Shown: one piece after another, positions 32,811 through 44,620 of the stretch
Layout: each line of letters begins with the position of its first letter
Position numbering within the stretch: position 1 is the first letter of the stretch
Assembly (NCBI GenBank): GCA_033239125.1
Contig: BSWB01000004.1
Span: forward strand, 60,511,501 to 60,575,500
Source of the DNA: Fagopyrum homotropicum
Lineage: Eukaryota > Streptophyta > Magnoliopsida > Caryophyllales > Polygonaceae
Reading direction: 5' to 3'
DNA length: 64,000 nucleotides
Translations under genes and position numbers: made by a program
Notes under the pieces: generated by a model
Told to the model about the DNA's origin: nothing
Databases searched by the model: none
The model's input: the letters and a program-made list of their open reading frames with translations, nothing else

Positions 32811-33667
32811 TGGAGATCTTCGTCTCCTGGATTAGCTTCTCAGTTTTAGCTCCTGGATCTTCTTCCAGTGCTTTTAAGCTCCGTATATCTGCATCACAAG
32901 AAGCATCTATACCTTCCTCCATTAAACTGAAGCTAATAACTCTTTCGAGTGGATCGTTAATAAGGATAGAGCTCACCAATTCTCTTGATTCTTCTTCATC
33001 GTAGATGTTGAAGATATCATCGCTTAGCTGCTCCCCTTTCATGGCTGCAAGTAGTGCAAACTCCACCTCATCGCCACCAATGTTGAATTTCAACTTGGCG
33101 TTCTTGCAATCCACGTTGCAACCCGAAGTTGCTAGAAATGGCCTCCCGAGAATAATAGGAACAGGAGAATCTGCGGGAATGTCAAGTACAACAAAATCTA
33201 TAGGTAGATAGAAGTTACCTAACTTGACCGGAACGTCCTCTAGAATTCCCACGGGATGGGTGATGGAGCGATCCACCATGTATAGTCGAATCTTGACCGG
33301 CTTGGGCTCTCCAAGTCCGATCTTAACACATAGCTCCAGCGGAATGATGCTCACGCTGGCTCCTAGATCACAAAGGGCTTCACAAGTGACATACCCAACT
33401 TGAATGGGAATGCAAAATGAGTCGGGATCTCTCAACTTACGTGGCATCTTTTCCTTCATGATTTGAATAAGCTCCGAGGATTTAGATGTCATCCTAACTT
33501 CACCAAAATCTTCCAGTTTCCTCTTCCATGATAGGATCTCCTTCAAGAACTTCCCATAGGCAGGCATTCCTAGAATAGCATCAAGGAAAGGAATGTTAAT
33601 ATGCAGTCTATTCATCAAGTTAAGGAACTTACCAAAGTGCTTGTCTAGATGTGCTCCTCTTTCTGTG

Positions 33668-33765
33668 GCTCCACCTCGGTTGGCATCTCGGCCGAAGTGT
33701 TCTTCGACTGCACGTGGACCGAGGTGGTCTTTGTCGGTACTGGCACCGACCGAGGCACTGGATCT
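33668..33765 (-). repeat. Palindrome block at the gag-protease junction of E
   Basis: CCACCTCGGTTGG, CATCTCGGCCGAAG, GGACCGAGGTGG and CACCGACCGAGGC within 100 bp. Confidence 0.75.
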
Positions 33766-35009
33766 ACAGTTTTCAGTCCACTCCTCGTAGTTATGGCCAT
33801 GATCTGGCCCTTAGGGTTGCTCTCCGTCCTTGCTGGAAGCTTCCCTGGATCACTTGGCGCTTCATTCGCCCTACTTGCAAGTTGTTGTTCAAAGGCCTTT
33901 TGGGCCTTCGAAAATGAAGTCATAGAAGTCTCCATAGCACTAAGCTTGGTCAAGATAGCCTCCAGAACTACGACTTTCTTTTCCGGCTGAGACGAACTTG
34001 ATCCTTGCCCCTGGCTCTTTAATGGAGTAGAAGAAGAAGAACGGAAAGAGAGGAATCGTTAGAGTTGGAGTTAGAATGATTGTTACCAGTGTTTTGGTTG
34101 TTCGCCCTCCAATTGCTGCGCTATTGGATCCTCTATTGTTGTTGTTGTAATTGTTGTTCCGGGAATCGTTGTTGTTGTTACGGTATCCATTGTTGTTGTT
34201 CCTTTGTCCTTGATCTTCCTTCTTGGTTTGAGCAACCAAGAGTTCCTTCAATTGCTTCACGTCATTCTTCAAAGACGTGAGTTGATTGTTGTTAGGCTGA
34301 GTTTCTTGGAAATTAACTCTTTTAACTCCACCTTCAGCTCCTTGATGGGTGTACTTCTCCATATGCAAAGCTTGCTTCTCGATGAAGTCCCAAGCTTCGT
34401 CAATCGCCATGTCCATAAAGGTACCGGCGGAGAGTAATTGGAGGTTGAACTGGGTGCTTCCGTCCAGTCCCTTGAAGTATATCTCCAATAACTCTATCTT
34501 TGGAATCCCATGATGTGGGCAATCCAAAAGGATGTCCTTGAACCGCTCCCATGACTTGGACAAGCTCTCCTTATCCTTCATAATGAAAGTATTGATCTTC
34601 CCTCTCATTTCAGCGGTCTTTGAGGGGGGAAAGAATTTGGTCAAGAATTCCGTCGTCATCTCCTCCCATGTGCTAATTTTTCTTGGAGGAAGAGATTGAT
34701 ACCAAGTAAGAGCTCTATCTTTTAAAGAAAAGTAAAAAGTTCTTAGCTTGTAATTGTTATTTTCAATCCTTGAGGGTCTCAAGGTCTCCATCAAGATCTC
34801 ATAGTTTTGAAGATGTTGATGTGGTGATTCCTTCTCTAGCCCTCCGAAATAGCATTGGCGAATCATGGATAGAACTTGCGGTCGAAGTTCGTAGTCATGG
34901 TCCGCTGGGTCTCCTAGGTTGACTCCTGGACGCCTCAGTTGTTGATTGGGGTCCATCCTTTGACCTAGAGTTTGTGGGATTCCTGCAAGAAGAACGCCTC
35001 GGACTGGCA

Positions 35010-35130
35010 TCCAAGGTAGAAGTATCTCGGCCGGGGCGTCAGGTACTGGAACCTGCCTCGGTCAAGGGTCAGCAAGTGGATCTTGCATCGGTCGAGGATC
35101 TGGAACTGGATCTTCCCTCGGTCGAAGTAG
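35010..35130 (-). repeat. Periodic CGACCGAGG array in E gag
   Basis: Sense strand: CTTCGACCGAGGG, CCTCGACCGATGC, CCTTGACCGAGGC and CCCCGGCCGAGAT, spaced about 31-33 nt with similar GATCCAGT / GATCCACT spacers. The third copy's CGA has become TGA, giving the gag stop at 35059. Confidence 0.8.
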
Positions 35131-35476
35131 ATATTGGTCTCGTAAGGCTGCCATATCCGCTTCGATCGCCTCAGTCCTGTTGCGAGTTTCTTCTTTTTCT
35201 TGCCTTAGCTCTTCCCTGCTGAGACGTAGCTGCTCTAGCGCCTCTTTCAACTCGGCCTCAAGATCGCGATTGTCTTGGTTGGCCATCTTCGCTTCTCGTA
35301 AGCGACGTTTGTATGTCTTTTCTGGTTCGGGATCGTAAGGAACGATTTCCTTCCCAGTGCGGGTTCTTCGCATATACCTAAGAAAGAACCTACAAAAGTC
35401 ACTCAAGTAGAGTGGTTAGTAGACACGGGGGCAAGTGCCCCAAGAGCAAACCGTAACTGGCTCGGTCTAGACCAAG

Positions 35477-35494
35477 TCCCCGGCAACGGCGCCA
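35477..35494 (-). promoter_or_regulatory. Primer-binding site of E (tRNA-Asp)
   Basis: Minus strand TGGCGCCGTTGCCGGGGA, an exact complement of the plant tRNA-Asp 3' end as I know it, 6 nt from the LTR end at 35501. Confidence 0.9.
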
Positions 35495-35500
35495 AAAACT

Positions 35501-37253
35501 TGTTCGCTCCAAACGGTGTGTGCAAGCTTTAAATTTATAACCCTAGACGTAAGCTTAAAACAAGGATGCGAACCCGCAGTGTACGGGTCAATCGTAGTAA
35601 AAAGCAAGGAATTTCAGGGGTCGATCACAGGGACTTAGTGAAACAAAGTCCAATTACGGTATGCTTTAGTAATTACTAACCACAAAAGGTAATCAAAACA
35701 ATCAAAGATGATATAGAAGTCAATAAAGGAAATATGCAATTCTAGGGATTAAAGCATCTAGTTGTGGTTCCAACTCAAGATCTAAAGATAAGCGGACGAA
35801 GCTGAGGTTTTTGCATGGGGAAGATGTTACTAAAGTGGAATAGATCACCAGGTAAGTCTCACTACTCACTAATCCTAAACCGTAACTCCTATTACCGGGT
35901 AAGTCTCAAGGAATTAAGATAAAGAACTATAACCTCAAACTAACACACCATCTAAGGGAATAGAATCAACCTTTACCGGTTAAGTCTCAGGCTAACTCAC
36001 AAAGATGGGATGAAAGCACACTCAAATCCCAATAAAGGATAAACCTTTATTACCTACACTTATGATCTTAGGTAAACAAACTAAGGAATTACCGGGTAAG
36101 TCTCATCCTAAGCTTGCATTGAACCAAGAAAGGTGTAATAAGAATAGGATTTGGCAAACTCTAACACTTAACTCTCAGTTTCGGATCAGATAAGTCACCT
36201 CGGTCAGCCAAATTCCGCCCCGGCCGAGATGTTTATTGACTGAGCGAGATGCTTAGGGTTAAGGTTAAAGACTCGAACTTTCAGGGTCCTACTGTGATTA
36301 AGATCATTCTATTATTGTTTTTCCCACAACCTTCAGCCAATCACCCTAGAATCACACAAAGAGATTAGCCACTCATCATCATGAAAGTATTAATCAAGTA
36401 TATGGGAAGAAGGTGAATATTTGAACAAGAAGAATTTAATGAAAATACTTCAATAACTGAATCAAATATCACAACAAAGCGTTCCTTGGATAGAAATCCA
36501 ACAAGGCAAGACAACAAGGAAGGGAATCTAAGATAATCTTACAAAAACCCTTCAAAAGCTATAAAAGCTACAATCTTCCTTCTTCAACCTTCAAAAAGGT
36601 TCTTCAAATCTCCCAACTGGAGTATGGCTGCTGTGGTGTATAAACCCTGATCGGTGGTATAGCATGATCTGGATTTGTGGGAAATCCGACCCTTTTTATA
36701 GGAAAATTACTCTCCAAAGATAAGATATCTTAGAAAGATCTTTTCCCATAAAAATAGGTAAAATATATGATCTTGTATATCTTCTTCCTTCCAGGAGCCA
36801 AGCCCAAAAATATAAGATCTCTTTCCAAAGATAAAAGATCTCAGCCAAGAATAAAATATTCTCGCCGCGTCCCAGGTGTTCGCCTCGCTCGAGTCGACTT
36901 CTCTGGATCACCTCAGTCGAGGTGAATCTGTAGTCAACCGAGGTGAGTCACAACTGAATGTGAAATCTCTCAAATCTGGTCCAAAGTGAATCTTTAATCC
37001 ATGGTTATGCTTCCTGGATGGTTCCTTATGTTCTTGAATGTAGCTCCAATGACTCCATAGCTCCTTTTGCTCCTTTTTGATGCAAAACGTGCCATTTTAC
37101 CTACGATTACAACAAAACTAGGTGTATACCTCGATTCTCACAAAGGTAGATGAAATGGTAATATAATTACACATTATACATACAAACATGCAGATTATTG
37201 AAGATAAAACGTCCAAACAAATCTCAAAATATAGACTATAATTCATGCTATCA
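35501..37253 (-). repeat. 5' LTR of E
   Basis: 1753 bp, same ends as the 3' LTR. Palindrome clusters at 36195-36252 (center CCCCGGCCGAGATG) and 36850-36955. Minus-strand TATA near 36697-36708. Confidence 0.93.
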
Positions 37254-38731
37254 AGCATGCATGCAAGGTGAAAATGAAGAAGTTAAGATGATCATGAGTA
37301 CATCCAATCTAGATCACTAAGTCTTACACACATGCAAATAGGTCACAAGGACTTAGGAAAGAAGAGGCCAAGAATTATTGTGATAAGGTGGGAGTTTTTC
37401 TAGGTCGTGTGATGCTAATCCGGGAAAGGAACTAAATCCACAATTTCATTTTTGAATCAACTTCCCACAAGTGTAATTTTCTCCATCTTTTCTTTTTTTC
37501 TTTTCTTTTTCACTTTCTTTTTCTTTCACTGATTTTTGAGACAATGGCATTGGTGTACAAAAGCCGAAACCTTGGTGATTAGCGAACCTCGGCATTTTTC
37601 AGAGGTGCCTCACACCGGGCACACATACCAAGGCTCGTTAGGACATTCGGTTTATCCGACTTTGGCAAGGCACAAACACCCAATTATGTGTGGTGCCGAG
37701 TTACTCATCATCAAAACCAAAGTCCCCAAACCTATATTTTTTTCTACACTTTTCACAACAAATTCAGCACTTCATTCACAACATTCTTTCAACAATAATT
37801 TCACCCCACACTTGCTTTTCACACACATCAACGCACTAGCATGCTCCTATTCCCGGATGGGTCAAAAGAGGTCAAATTTTATATCAATTGATGTGCTCAA
37901 ACAACATGATCAAGATGAGAAGTAGAGAAAGATGAGTTGCCTTAATCACTCCTAAATGATGTGCAAGAACTAGCATGTAATTTCGACTATCAATCCTCAA
38001 TCCAATCAAGGCAAACATCATGATCACAATTCATACATGGGATTCAAGATAAGTATTTCAAGTCCACATATGCATACATCCATTCAACACACAAGGCTTT
38101 CCATAGCCAATTCACAAGATAATCTCATCATAAGGGTCATACCCAAGCTTAAAGCACTAAATTTTTTTTAATTTTCTGATTTTTTTTTTAGATTTTTCAA
38201 AATATGTATGTACAATGCAAAACATAATGAAACATGTGACAATATGAAACTATCCTAGATGCTAATCATGCAAGTGATCATGAAAACCCCACCCCATACT
38301 TAGAAACACATTGTCCCCAATGTGCAAATCAAGTAAAGAGGAGTGAAAGAAAGTCCTCACAATGTAAAAATGGTGTTGCTTTGGTATTTTGGTTCACTCA
38401 TTTGAAGTGATGGTGGATGATCAATCAAAGGTGGTAGAGAGCTCTTTGATGTTCATTATGGCGTCTAGACCCGCGCTAAGCACCGCTAGCCGTCCAAATC
38501 CCACGTCTGCTCCACCCACGTTTGATGCGGGATCACCATCATCATCCTCATGCCATGCAAGGCTTTCATGCTACTTAGACTCTAGCACACAAACACCAAA
38601 CACACACAAACACACAAAAACAGAAAAATGAAAACCAAAACAAAAACGAAAAGGGAAAGATGCCTACCAATGGGTTGCCTCCCATTAAGCGCTTCTTTAA
38701 GGTCATTAGCTTGACCAAATTCAGGGGCATC
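37254..38731 (-). other. 3' UTR of C, main piece
   Basis: Starts with AGCAT, E's target duplication. No supported ORF. Contains phrases shared with A's 3' UTR (for example around 37590-37700 and 38290-38350), so both elements have the same long 3' region without an accessory ORF. Confidence 0.7.
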
Positions 38732-41700
38732 TCACTCAAGGTGAAGTGGGGCAATCATATCCACCGGAGCTCCCGGGATATACTTTTTCAACCGGTGCCC
38801 ATTCACCTTAAAATCTCCACAATGCTCCCCTCCTCTCTCAACAGCTCCATGGGGAAAGATCTTCTTTACCACATAAGGACCCGTCCATCTTGACTTTAGA
38901 TTTCCGGGGAAAAGCCGCAGCCTCGAGTTGAAAGAAAGACTAGGTCACCTTCACTCAACTCCTTTGGGATGAGACGCTTGTCATGCCAACGCTTGGTCCT
39001 TTCCTTGTAGATCCGGGCGTTTTCATAGGCATCCAACCGGATTTCCTCAAGAGCATTGATGTCTAGCAATCTCTTCTCACCGGCTTCCTTGAGGTCAAAA
39101 TTCAGCCACCTTATGGCCCAACACTCCCTATGCTCCATCTCCACCGGAAGGTGGCAAGACTTGCCATAAACTAGCTTGTAGGGAGTAGTGCCGATCGGTG
39201 TCTCGAAGGCGGTTCTATATGCCCACAAAGCATCATCGAGCTAAATAGCCCAATCTTTCCTTATCCTAGAAACCGTCTTCTCAAGTATCCCCTTTATCTC
39301 CCGGTTGTAGATCTCCACTTGGCCACTAGTTTGGGAATGGTAAGGTGTTGCCAACTTATGAGTCACCTCATACTTAGCCAAAAGTGTCCCAAAGTTCCTA
39401 TTGGTGAAATGCTTTCCTCCATCACTTATGATCACTCTAGGTATTCCAAACCTAGGGAAGATGACTCGGTTGAAGAACCGCACCGCAACTTTGGCATCAT
39501 TTGTGGGAGAGGCGATTGCCTCCACCCGTCTCGACAAATAGTCTACCGCCAATAGAATGTAGAGGTTGCCACATGAAGAGGGGAATGATCCCATGAAGTC
39601 CACACCCCACACATCAAACACTTCAACCCTCTTGTATGTTGTTCAAGGGCATCTCATTCCTCCTTGAGATGTTGCCTGTCCTTTTGCAAGCGTCACATGC
39701 TACCACAAAATTCTGGACATCCCTAAACAAGTGAGGCCAACAAAAGCCGGATTGCAACACCTTTGCAAATGTCTTGTGTGAGCTAGCATGGCCTCCACAT
39801 GGCAAGGAGTGACAATGGCGGATCACACTATCCATCTCATCCTCTGGGATGGACCTCATAAAGACTCCATCCGGCCCTCTCTTGAACAAGAGAGGCTCGC
39901 TCCAATAGTAATGCCTCACATCCTTGAAGAACTTTTTCTTTTGGACATATGATAGACCGGGTGACACCTCCTCACACACAAGGTAGTTCACTATGTCCAC
40001 ATACCATGGCTCATTCCCCCTAGACACTTGAAGCAAGCACTCCTCCACCATTTTCAATTGCTCATCCCGGAATGAGTCATCAATCGGGATCTCATCTCTT
40101 TCAATCTCTAATGGTGGTAGCCTACTAAGATGGTCCGCCACTAAATTTTCGGAACCCTTCTTGTCCCGAATTTCCAAGTCAAACTCTTAGAGAAGAAGGA
40201 TCCACCGAATGAGGGGAGACTTGGCATCCTTCTTTGTGAGGAGATAACGGATTGCAGCATGATCCGTGTACACAATGACCTTGGCTCCCACAAGATATGA
40301 CCGGAACATCTCAAAGGCATATACCACCACTAGCAACTCCTTCTTGGTTGTGGCATAGTTGAGTTGGGCATCATCTAGCGTCTTGCTAGCAGAAAAGATG
40401 GCATGTGTAAGCCCATCTTTCCTTTGTCCCAAAACGGCCCCAATGGCCACATCACTTGCATCACACATTATCTCAAACGGAAGGCTCCAATCCGGAGGTT
40501 GCATGATAGGGGCGGAGATCAAGGCATTCTTCAACCTACAAAATGCTTCAAGGCAATCCTTGGAGAAAACAAACTCAACATCTTTCATTAGTAGGTTAGT
40601 GAGAGTCTTAGAAATTTTAGAAAAATCTTTAATAAACCTCCGGTAAAAACCGGCATGCCCTAAGAAACTCCTTACCCCCTTCACCGAGGTAGGTGGTGGC
40701 AACTTCTCTATTGTTTCTATCTTTGCCCTATCAACCTCAATGCCTCGTTGGGAAACCAATTGTCCCAACACAATGCCTTCACTTACCATGAAATGACATT
40801 TCTCCCAATTCAAAACAAGGTTGGTTTCCTCACATCTCGTTAACACCAAAGACAAGTTAGCTAAGAAATCATCAAATGAAGATCCATAAACCGAGGAATC
40901 ATCCATAAACACTTCCATGATGTTTTCGATATATTCAGAAAAGATAGTCATCATACACCTTTGAAAGGTGGCGGGTGCATTACACAACCCAAATGGCATT
41001 CTCCTATATGCAAATGTTCCCCAAGGACATGTAAATATTGTTTTCTCTTGGTCATCGGGGTAATAGGGATTTGGAAATATCCACTATAGCCATCTAAGTA
41101 ACAAAAGTGTGAATGCTGAGCTAATCTCTCTAGCATTTGGTCAATGAAGGGAAGAGGGAAGTGATCTTTCCTAGAGGCAACATTAAGCTTCCTATAGTCA
41201 ATACACATTCTCCACCCCGTAACCGTCCTAGTTGGGATTAGTTCATTGTTCTCATTAGTTACTACGGTCATCCCACCCTTCTTAGGAACAACATGTACGG
41301 GACTAACCCACTTACTATCCGAAAATGGGAAAATGATTCCCGCATCTAGCAATTTAAGGATCTCTTTCTTGACTACTTCTTTCATTATAGGGTTCATTCT
41401 TCTTTGAGGTTCAATTGAAGGTTTATGATTATCTTCCATCAAGATTTTATGCATGCACAAGGAAGGTTTAATGCCAACTAAGTCAGCAATAGTGTAGCCA
41501 ATAGCTTTCCTATGCAATTTCAATTCAATCAACAATCTATCAAGCTCCTCATCATTTAAAGATGCATTCACAATCACCGGATAAGTAGAATTTGCACCAA
41601 AGAAAGCATACTTTAAATGAGAAGGGAAAGGCTTAAGTTCAAGTTTAGGAGGACCTTTATCAGGTGGAGACGATCCATACAATGTAGGTTGAGATGATTC

Positions 41701-44482
41701 CAAAGCCATGGAAGACTCTCCAAGGCTTCTTGAAGCTTGATCAACAACTAAGGCATTTTCTGGAGAAACCACGGGCAAAATTACGGTCTCTGGCAAAACC
41801 ACGACCGTGGAATCTATGAATCTGGCACATTTGAGCATTCCAGAGAGTTCCACGGGCAAAATTATGGTCGTGGTTCCTGGTGCCAGGCCGTGGTTCCTAT
41901 AGTGGTTCAGCATACCTTCGTGCACTTTAAATTCATCTCTAGTCTCCTTTTCCAATGCATCCAAGGCCTTGATTTCTTCATTGCAATCATCCTCAACTCC
42001 TTCTTCCATCAAACTCAAGCTAAGAACCTTCTCTAAGGGATCCTTGATCAAGATTGAGCTCACAACTTCTCTACATTCCTCTTGCTCGACAATGTTGAAC
42101 ATATCTTCACCAAGGGCTGGCCCCTTCATCATTGTGGATAGCTTGAACTTAATGTTCTTTTCTCCTATGTTGAAGGAGAGGATTCCATTTTTGCAATCCA
42201 CCAAGCATCCGGATGTGGCTAAGAATGGCCTCCCTAAGATGATAGGAACCGGGTCTGCCGGGATGTCCAAAACAACGAAGTCTATTAGCACATAGAACTT
42301 CCTAAGCTGAACCGGTATGTCCTCTAGGATTCCTACGGGGTGAGTGATTGAACGGTCCGCCATGTAAAGGGTCATCTTGACCGGTTATGGCTCTCCTAGC
42401 CCAACCTTGTTGCAAAGTGCAAGAGGGGTGATGCTTACACTTGCTCCAAGATCACAAAGGGCTTCATATTGCACTTCTCCAACCCCGATTGGCACACAAA
42501 AAGATCCCGGATCTCTTAGTTTAGGAGGCATCTCCTCCCTCATGGTTTGAATCAACTCTGAATATCTCTTTGTCATCCTCACTTCTCCATACTCCTCCAA
42601 CTTCCTCTTGTTGGAGAGTATATCCTTTCAAAAACTTTCCATAGGCCGGCATCCCTAGAATAGAATCCATGAACGGAATATTAATATGCAATTTAGACAT
42701 AAGTTCAAGGAATTTACCGAAATGTTTGTCCAAGCGAGCTCTTGCTCGTGATTGTGGGAATGGTAGTGGTGGCTTGTATGGAGGCGATGCTACATATGTC
42801 GGCTCATCATCTTTGCTCTTGCCTCCTTCTTCTTGCAATGACTCTTCCTCCACTAGCACTTGCTTTCCCTTGTCATTCCCCTTGGGTAAGGGATCTTTCA
42901 TGCTCAGCCCACTCCTTGTTGTAATGGTTAACACTTGCCCTCTTAGGTTATCTTCGGTCCTTCCGGAAAGCTTCCCCGGATCCCTTTGTGCTTCACCCGC
43001 CTTTTGGAACACTTGTGCTTCTAGCACCTTTTGAGCTTTCGAAATGGAAGTCACCGTGCTCTCAAGTCCACTCAACCTTTCAAGCAATTGTTCAAACATC
43101 ATCTCGGTTCTATCCTTTGGAGGTTAAGCAAAACCGGGTAGAGGCTCTTGTGAAGCCTTAGGTGGTGGTGCTGCGCTTGTAGAAGCGGGAGGGTTCAAGG
43201 CACCTTCCGGGTTAGAATAGGAGAACCCGGGATGGTTGTGATTAGGCCGGTAATTGTTGAATTGCCGGCTGTTGTTGTTGAAGTTCATAGGGCCATGATA
43301 ATTGTTGTAATTGCCCCTTCCCATGTAGTTAGCATCCTCCTCTTTGGAAGCCAAATTGGCTTGCACTTGCACTTGAGGACTAGCTTGATTCTTCAAGGTT
43401 GTAGCACATAACTCCCTCAAAGACTTTAGCTCATTGTTGATTGCATCGAGCTTGTAGTTGCTCATGGTGACTTCACTCACTTTATAAACTCCCGGTTTTC
43501 TCCCATCATTCTTCCTATGGGAGTACTTCTCTATCACTAAGGCTTGCTTCACTACAAAATCCCAAGCCTCATCCACATTCTTTTCCATGAATGTTCCACC
43601 GGAAAGCGATTGAAGCTTGAATTGGCTATCCTCATCAAGCCCCTTGAAGTAGATCTCCAATAGCTCTATCTTCGGTATACCATGGTATGGACAATCTAGG
43701 AGGAGGTCCTTGAACCTCTCCCAAGATTTGAATAGGATCTTTATATCCTTCATCACGAAGGCATTGATCTTCCCTCTTAGCTCGGTTGTCATGGAAGGTG
43801 GGAAGAACTTAGTCAAGAACTCGGTTGTCATATCCTCCCAAGTACTCACACGTCCTAGTGGGACCGATTGGTACCAAGCCAAGGCTTTATCCTTAAGTGA
43901 GAAGGAGAAAGCCCTAAGCTTATGGTTGTTGTTCTCCAATCTAGGCGGCCTTAGAGTCTCCATCAATATCTCATAGTTCATCAAGTGTTGATGAGGAGAC
44001 TCTTCTTCCATCCCTCCAAATTAATTGTGCCGGATCATTTGTAGCACTTGAGGGCGGAGCTCATAATCATGGGCTGCGGGATCTCCTAAGATTACACCCG
44101 GACGGTGCACTCTTTGGGCTGGATCCTTACGTTACCCTAACGTTTGTGGCTCCTCAATCATGATCGGCTCAAACCGAACATTAACCGCCGGTTGTGGTGG
44201 TGGTGGAGTTTGTTGACGATTAAGCTCCCTTTGCACAAGAGCTTGCCTAATCTCTTCAATTTCCCTCCTAGTTGCTTCTTGCCTCTCATTGGCAAGTCTC
44301 CTCTTATTCTCCAAGAGTTCATCTCTTAACCTAATTTTCTCTAAGGCATCATTCAACTCAGCTTGAAGATCTCTTGCGGCCATCGCCTTCTTCTTCTTAA
44401 TGCTCTTAGATCTAGCCTTAAGGGTTTTCTCTGGTTCGGGATCGAATGGAGCTAAATCTTGCCACGAGATCTTCACATGCAC
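38732..44482 (-). pseudogene. Gag-pol of C, all domains, frame broken
   Basis: Begins at 44482 (LAPFDPEPEK). Gag: coiled region (RLANERQEATRREI), capsid block (HQHLMNYEILMETLRPP, TEFLTKFFPPS), Asn-rich tail. Protease DLGASVSITPLAL near 42450. RT: DAGIIFPFSDSKWVSPVHVV, GWRMCIDYRKLN, MPFGLCNAPATFQ, FMDD. RNase H: CDASDVAIGAVLG, YTDHAAIRYLL, ADHLSRL. Integrase: HCHSLPCGGH, CDACKRTG, GVDFMGSF, IISDGGKHF, TSGQVEIYNREI; ends GAPVDMIAPLHLE at 38732. Breaks: TAA 44132, TAA 44021, TAA 43124, shift near 42625, TAA 42385, shift near 41065, TAA 40187, shift near 39630, TAG 39241, shift near 38930. Same domain order as A. Confidence 0.9.
41767..41905 (-). repeat. Palindrome block in C coding linker (protease-RT)
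   Basis: Plus strand: AACCACGGGC, ATTACGGTC, AACCACGACCGTGGAA, TTCCACGGGC, ATTATGGTCGTGGTT, GGCCGTGGTT. CCACGG word, at the same place in gag-pol as the blocks in A and E. Confidence 0.8.
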
Positions 44483-44620
44483 CTAAAGAATGAGAGGTGA
44501 CCTGAAAATTCAAAGACAGAAACCAAACAAGATCAAAAGCAACAAGAAAGACCTACACTATAAACAATCACAAACAATGATTCAATCTAGACCTAGTCCC
44601 CGACAACGGTGCCAAAAACT
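44483..44620 (-). other. Leader of C with tRNA-Asp primer site
   Basis: Primer site at 44597-44614, minus strand TGGCACCGTTGTCGGGGA, two changes from the exact tRNA-Asp complement; 6 nt from the 5' LTR. Confidence 0.85.

Larger units (their letters stand above)
31316..35373 (-). pseudogene. Gag-protease-integrase of E, RT and RNase H deleted
   Basis: Begins MRRTRTGKEIVPYDPEPEK at 35373. Gag capsid block 34880-34350 (HQHLQNYEILMETLRP, SLKDRALTWYQSLPP, TEFLTKFFPPSK), then an Asn-rich tail. Protease with ALCDLGASVSIIPLEL and PIILGRPFLATSG. The frame then passes from a linker (about 32900-32640) straight into the integrase side of RNase H (GPWYADIVNYLVCQEIPPGL), so the RT and RNase H domains present in A are absent without loss of frame. 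Integrase zinc finger (HFHSLSCGGH, CDACQRTG) and core (WWIDFMG, IIISDGGTHF) are present. Breaks: TGA 35059, shifts near 34050 and 33650, TAG 31960, shift near 31740. About 4.06 kb against 5.77 kb in A. Confidence 0.88.
25893..37253 (-). mobile_element. Athila-type retrotransposon 'E', lacking RT
   Basis: Minus strand: 5' LTR 35501-37253, perfect tRNA-Asp primer site, gag-protease-integrase 35373-31316, accessory ORF 30510-29233, 3' LTR 25893-27645. Target duplication AGCAT at 25888-25892 and 37254-37258. Both LTRs are 1753 bp and differ at about 35 sites by eye (2%). It inserted into the 3' UTR of C. Confidence 0.93.

Noticed and set aside
25893..37253. A second pair of identical 1753-bp blocks
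   Set aside because: LTRs of element E with an AGCAT target duplication, not an independent duplication.
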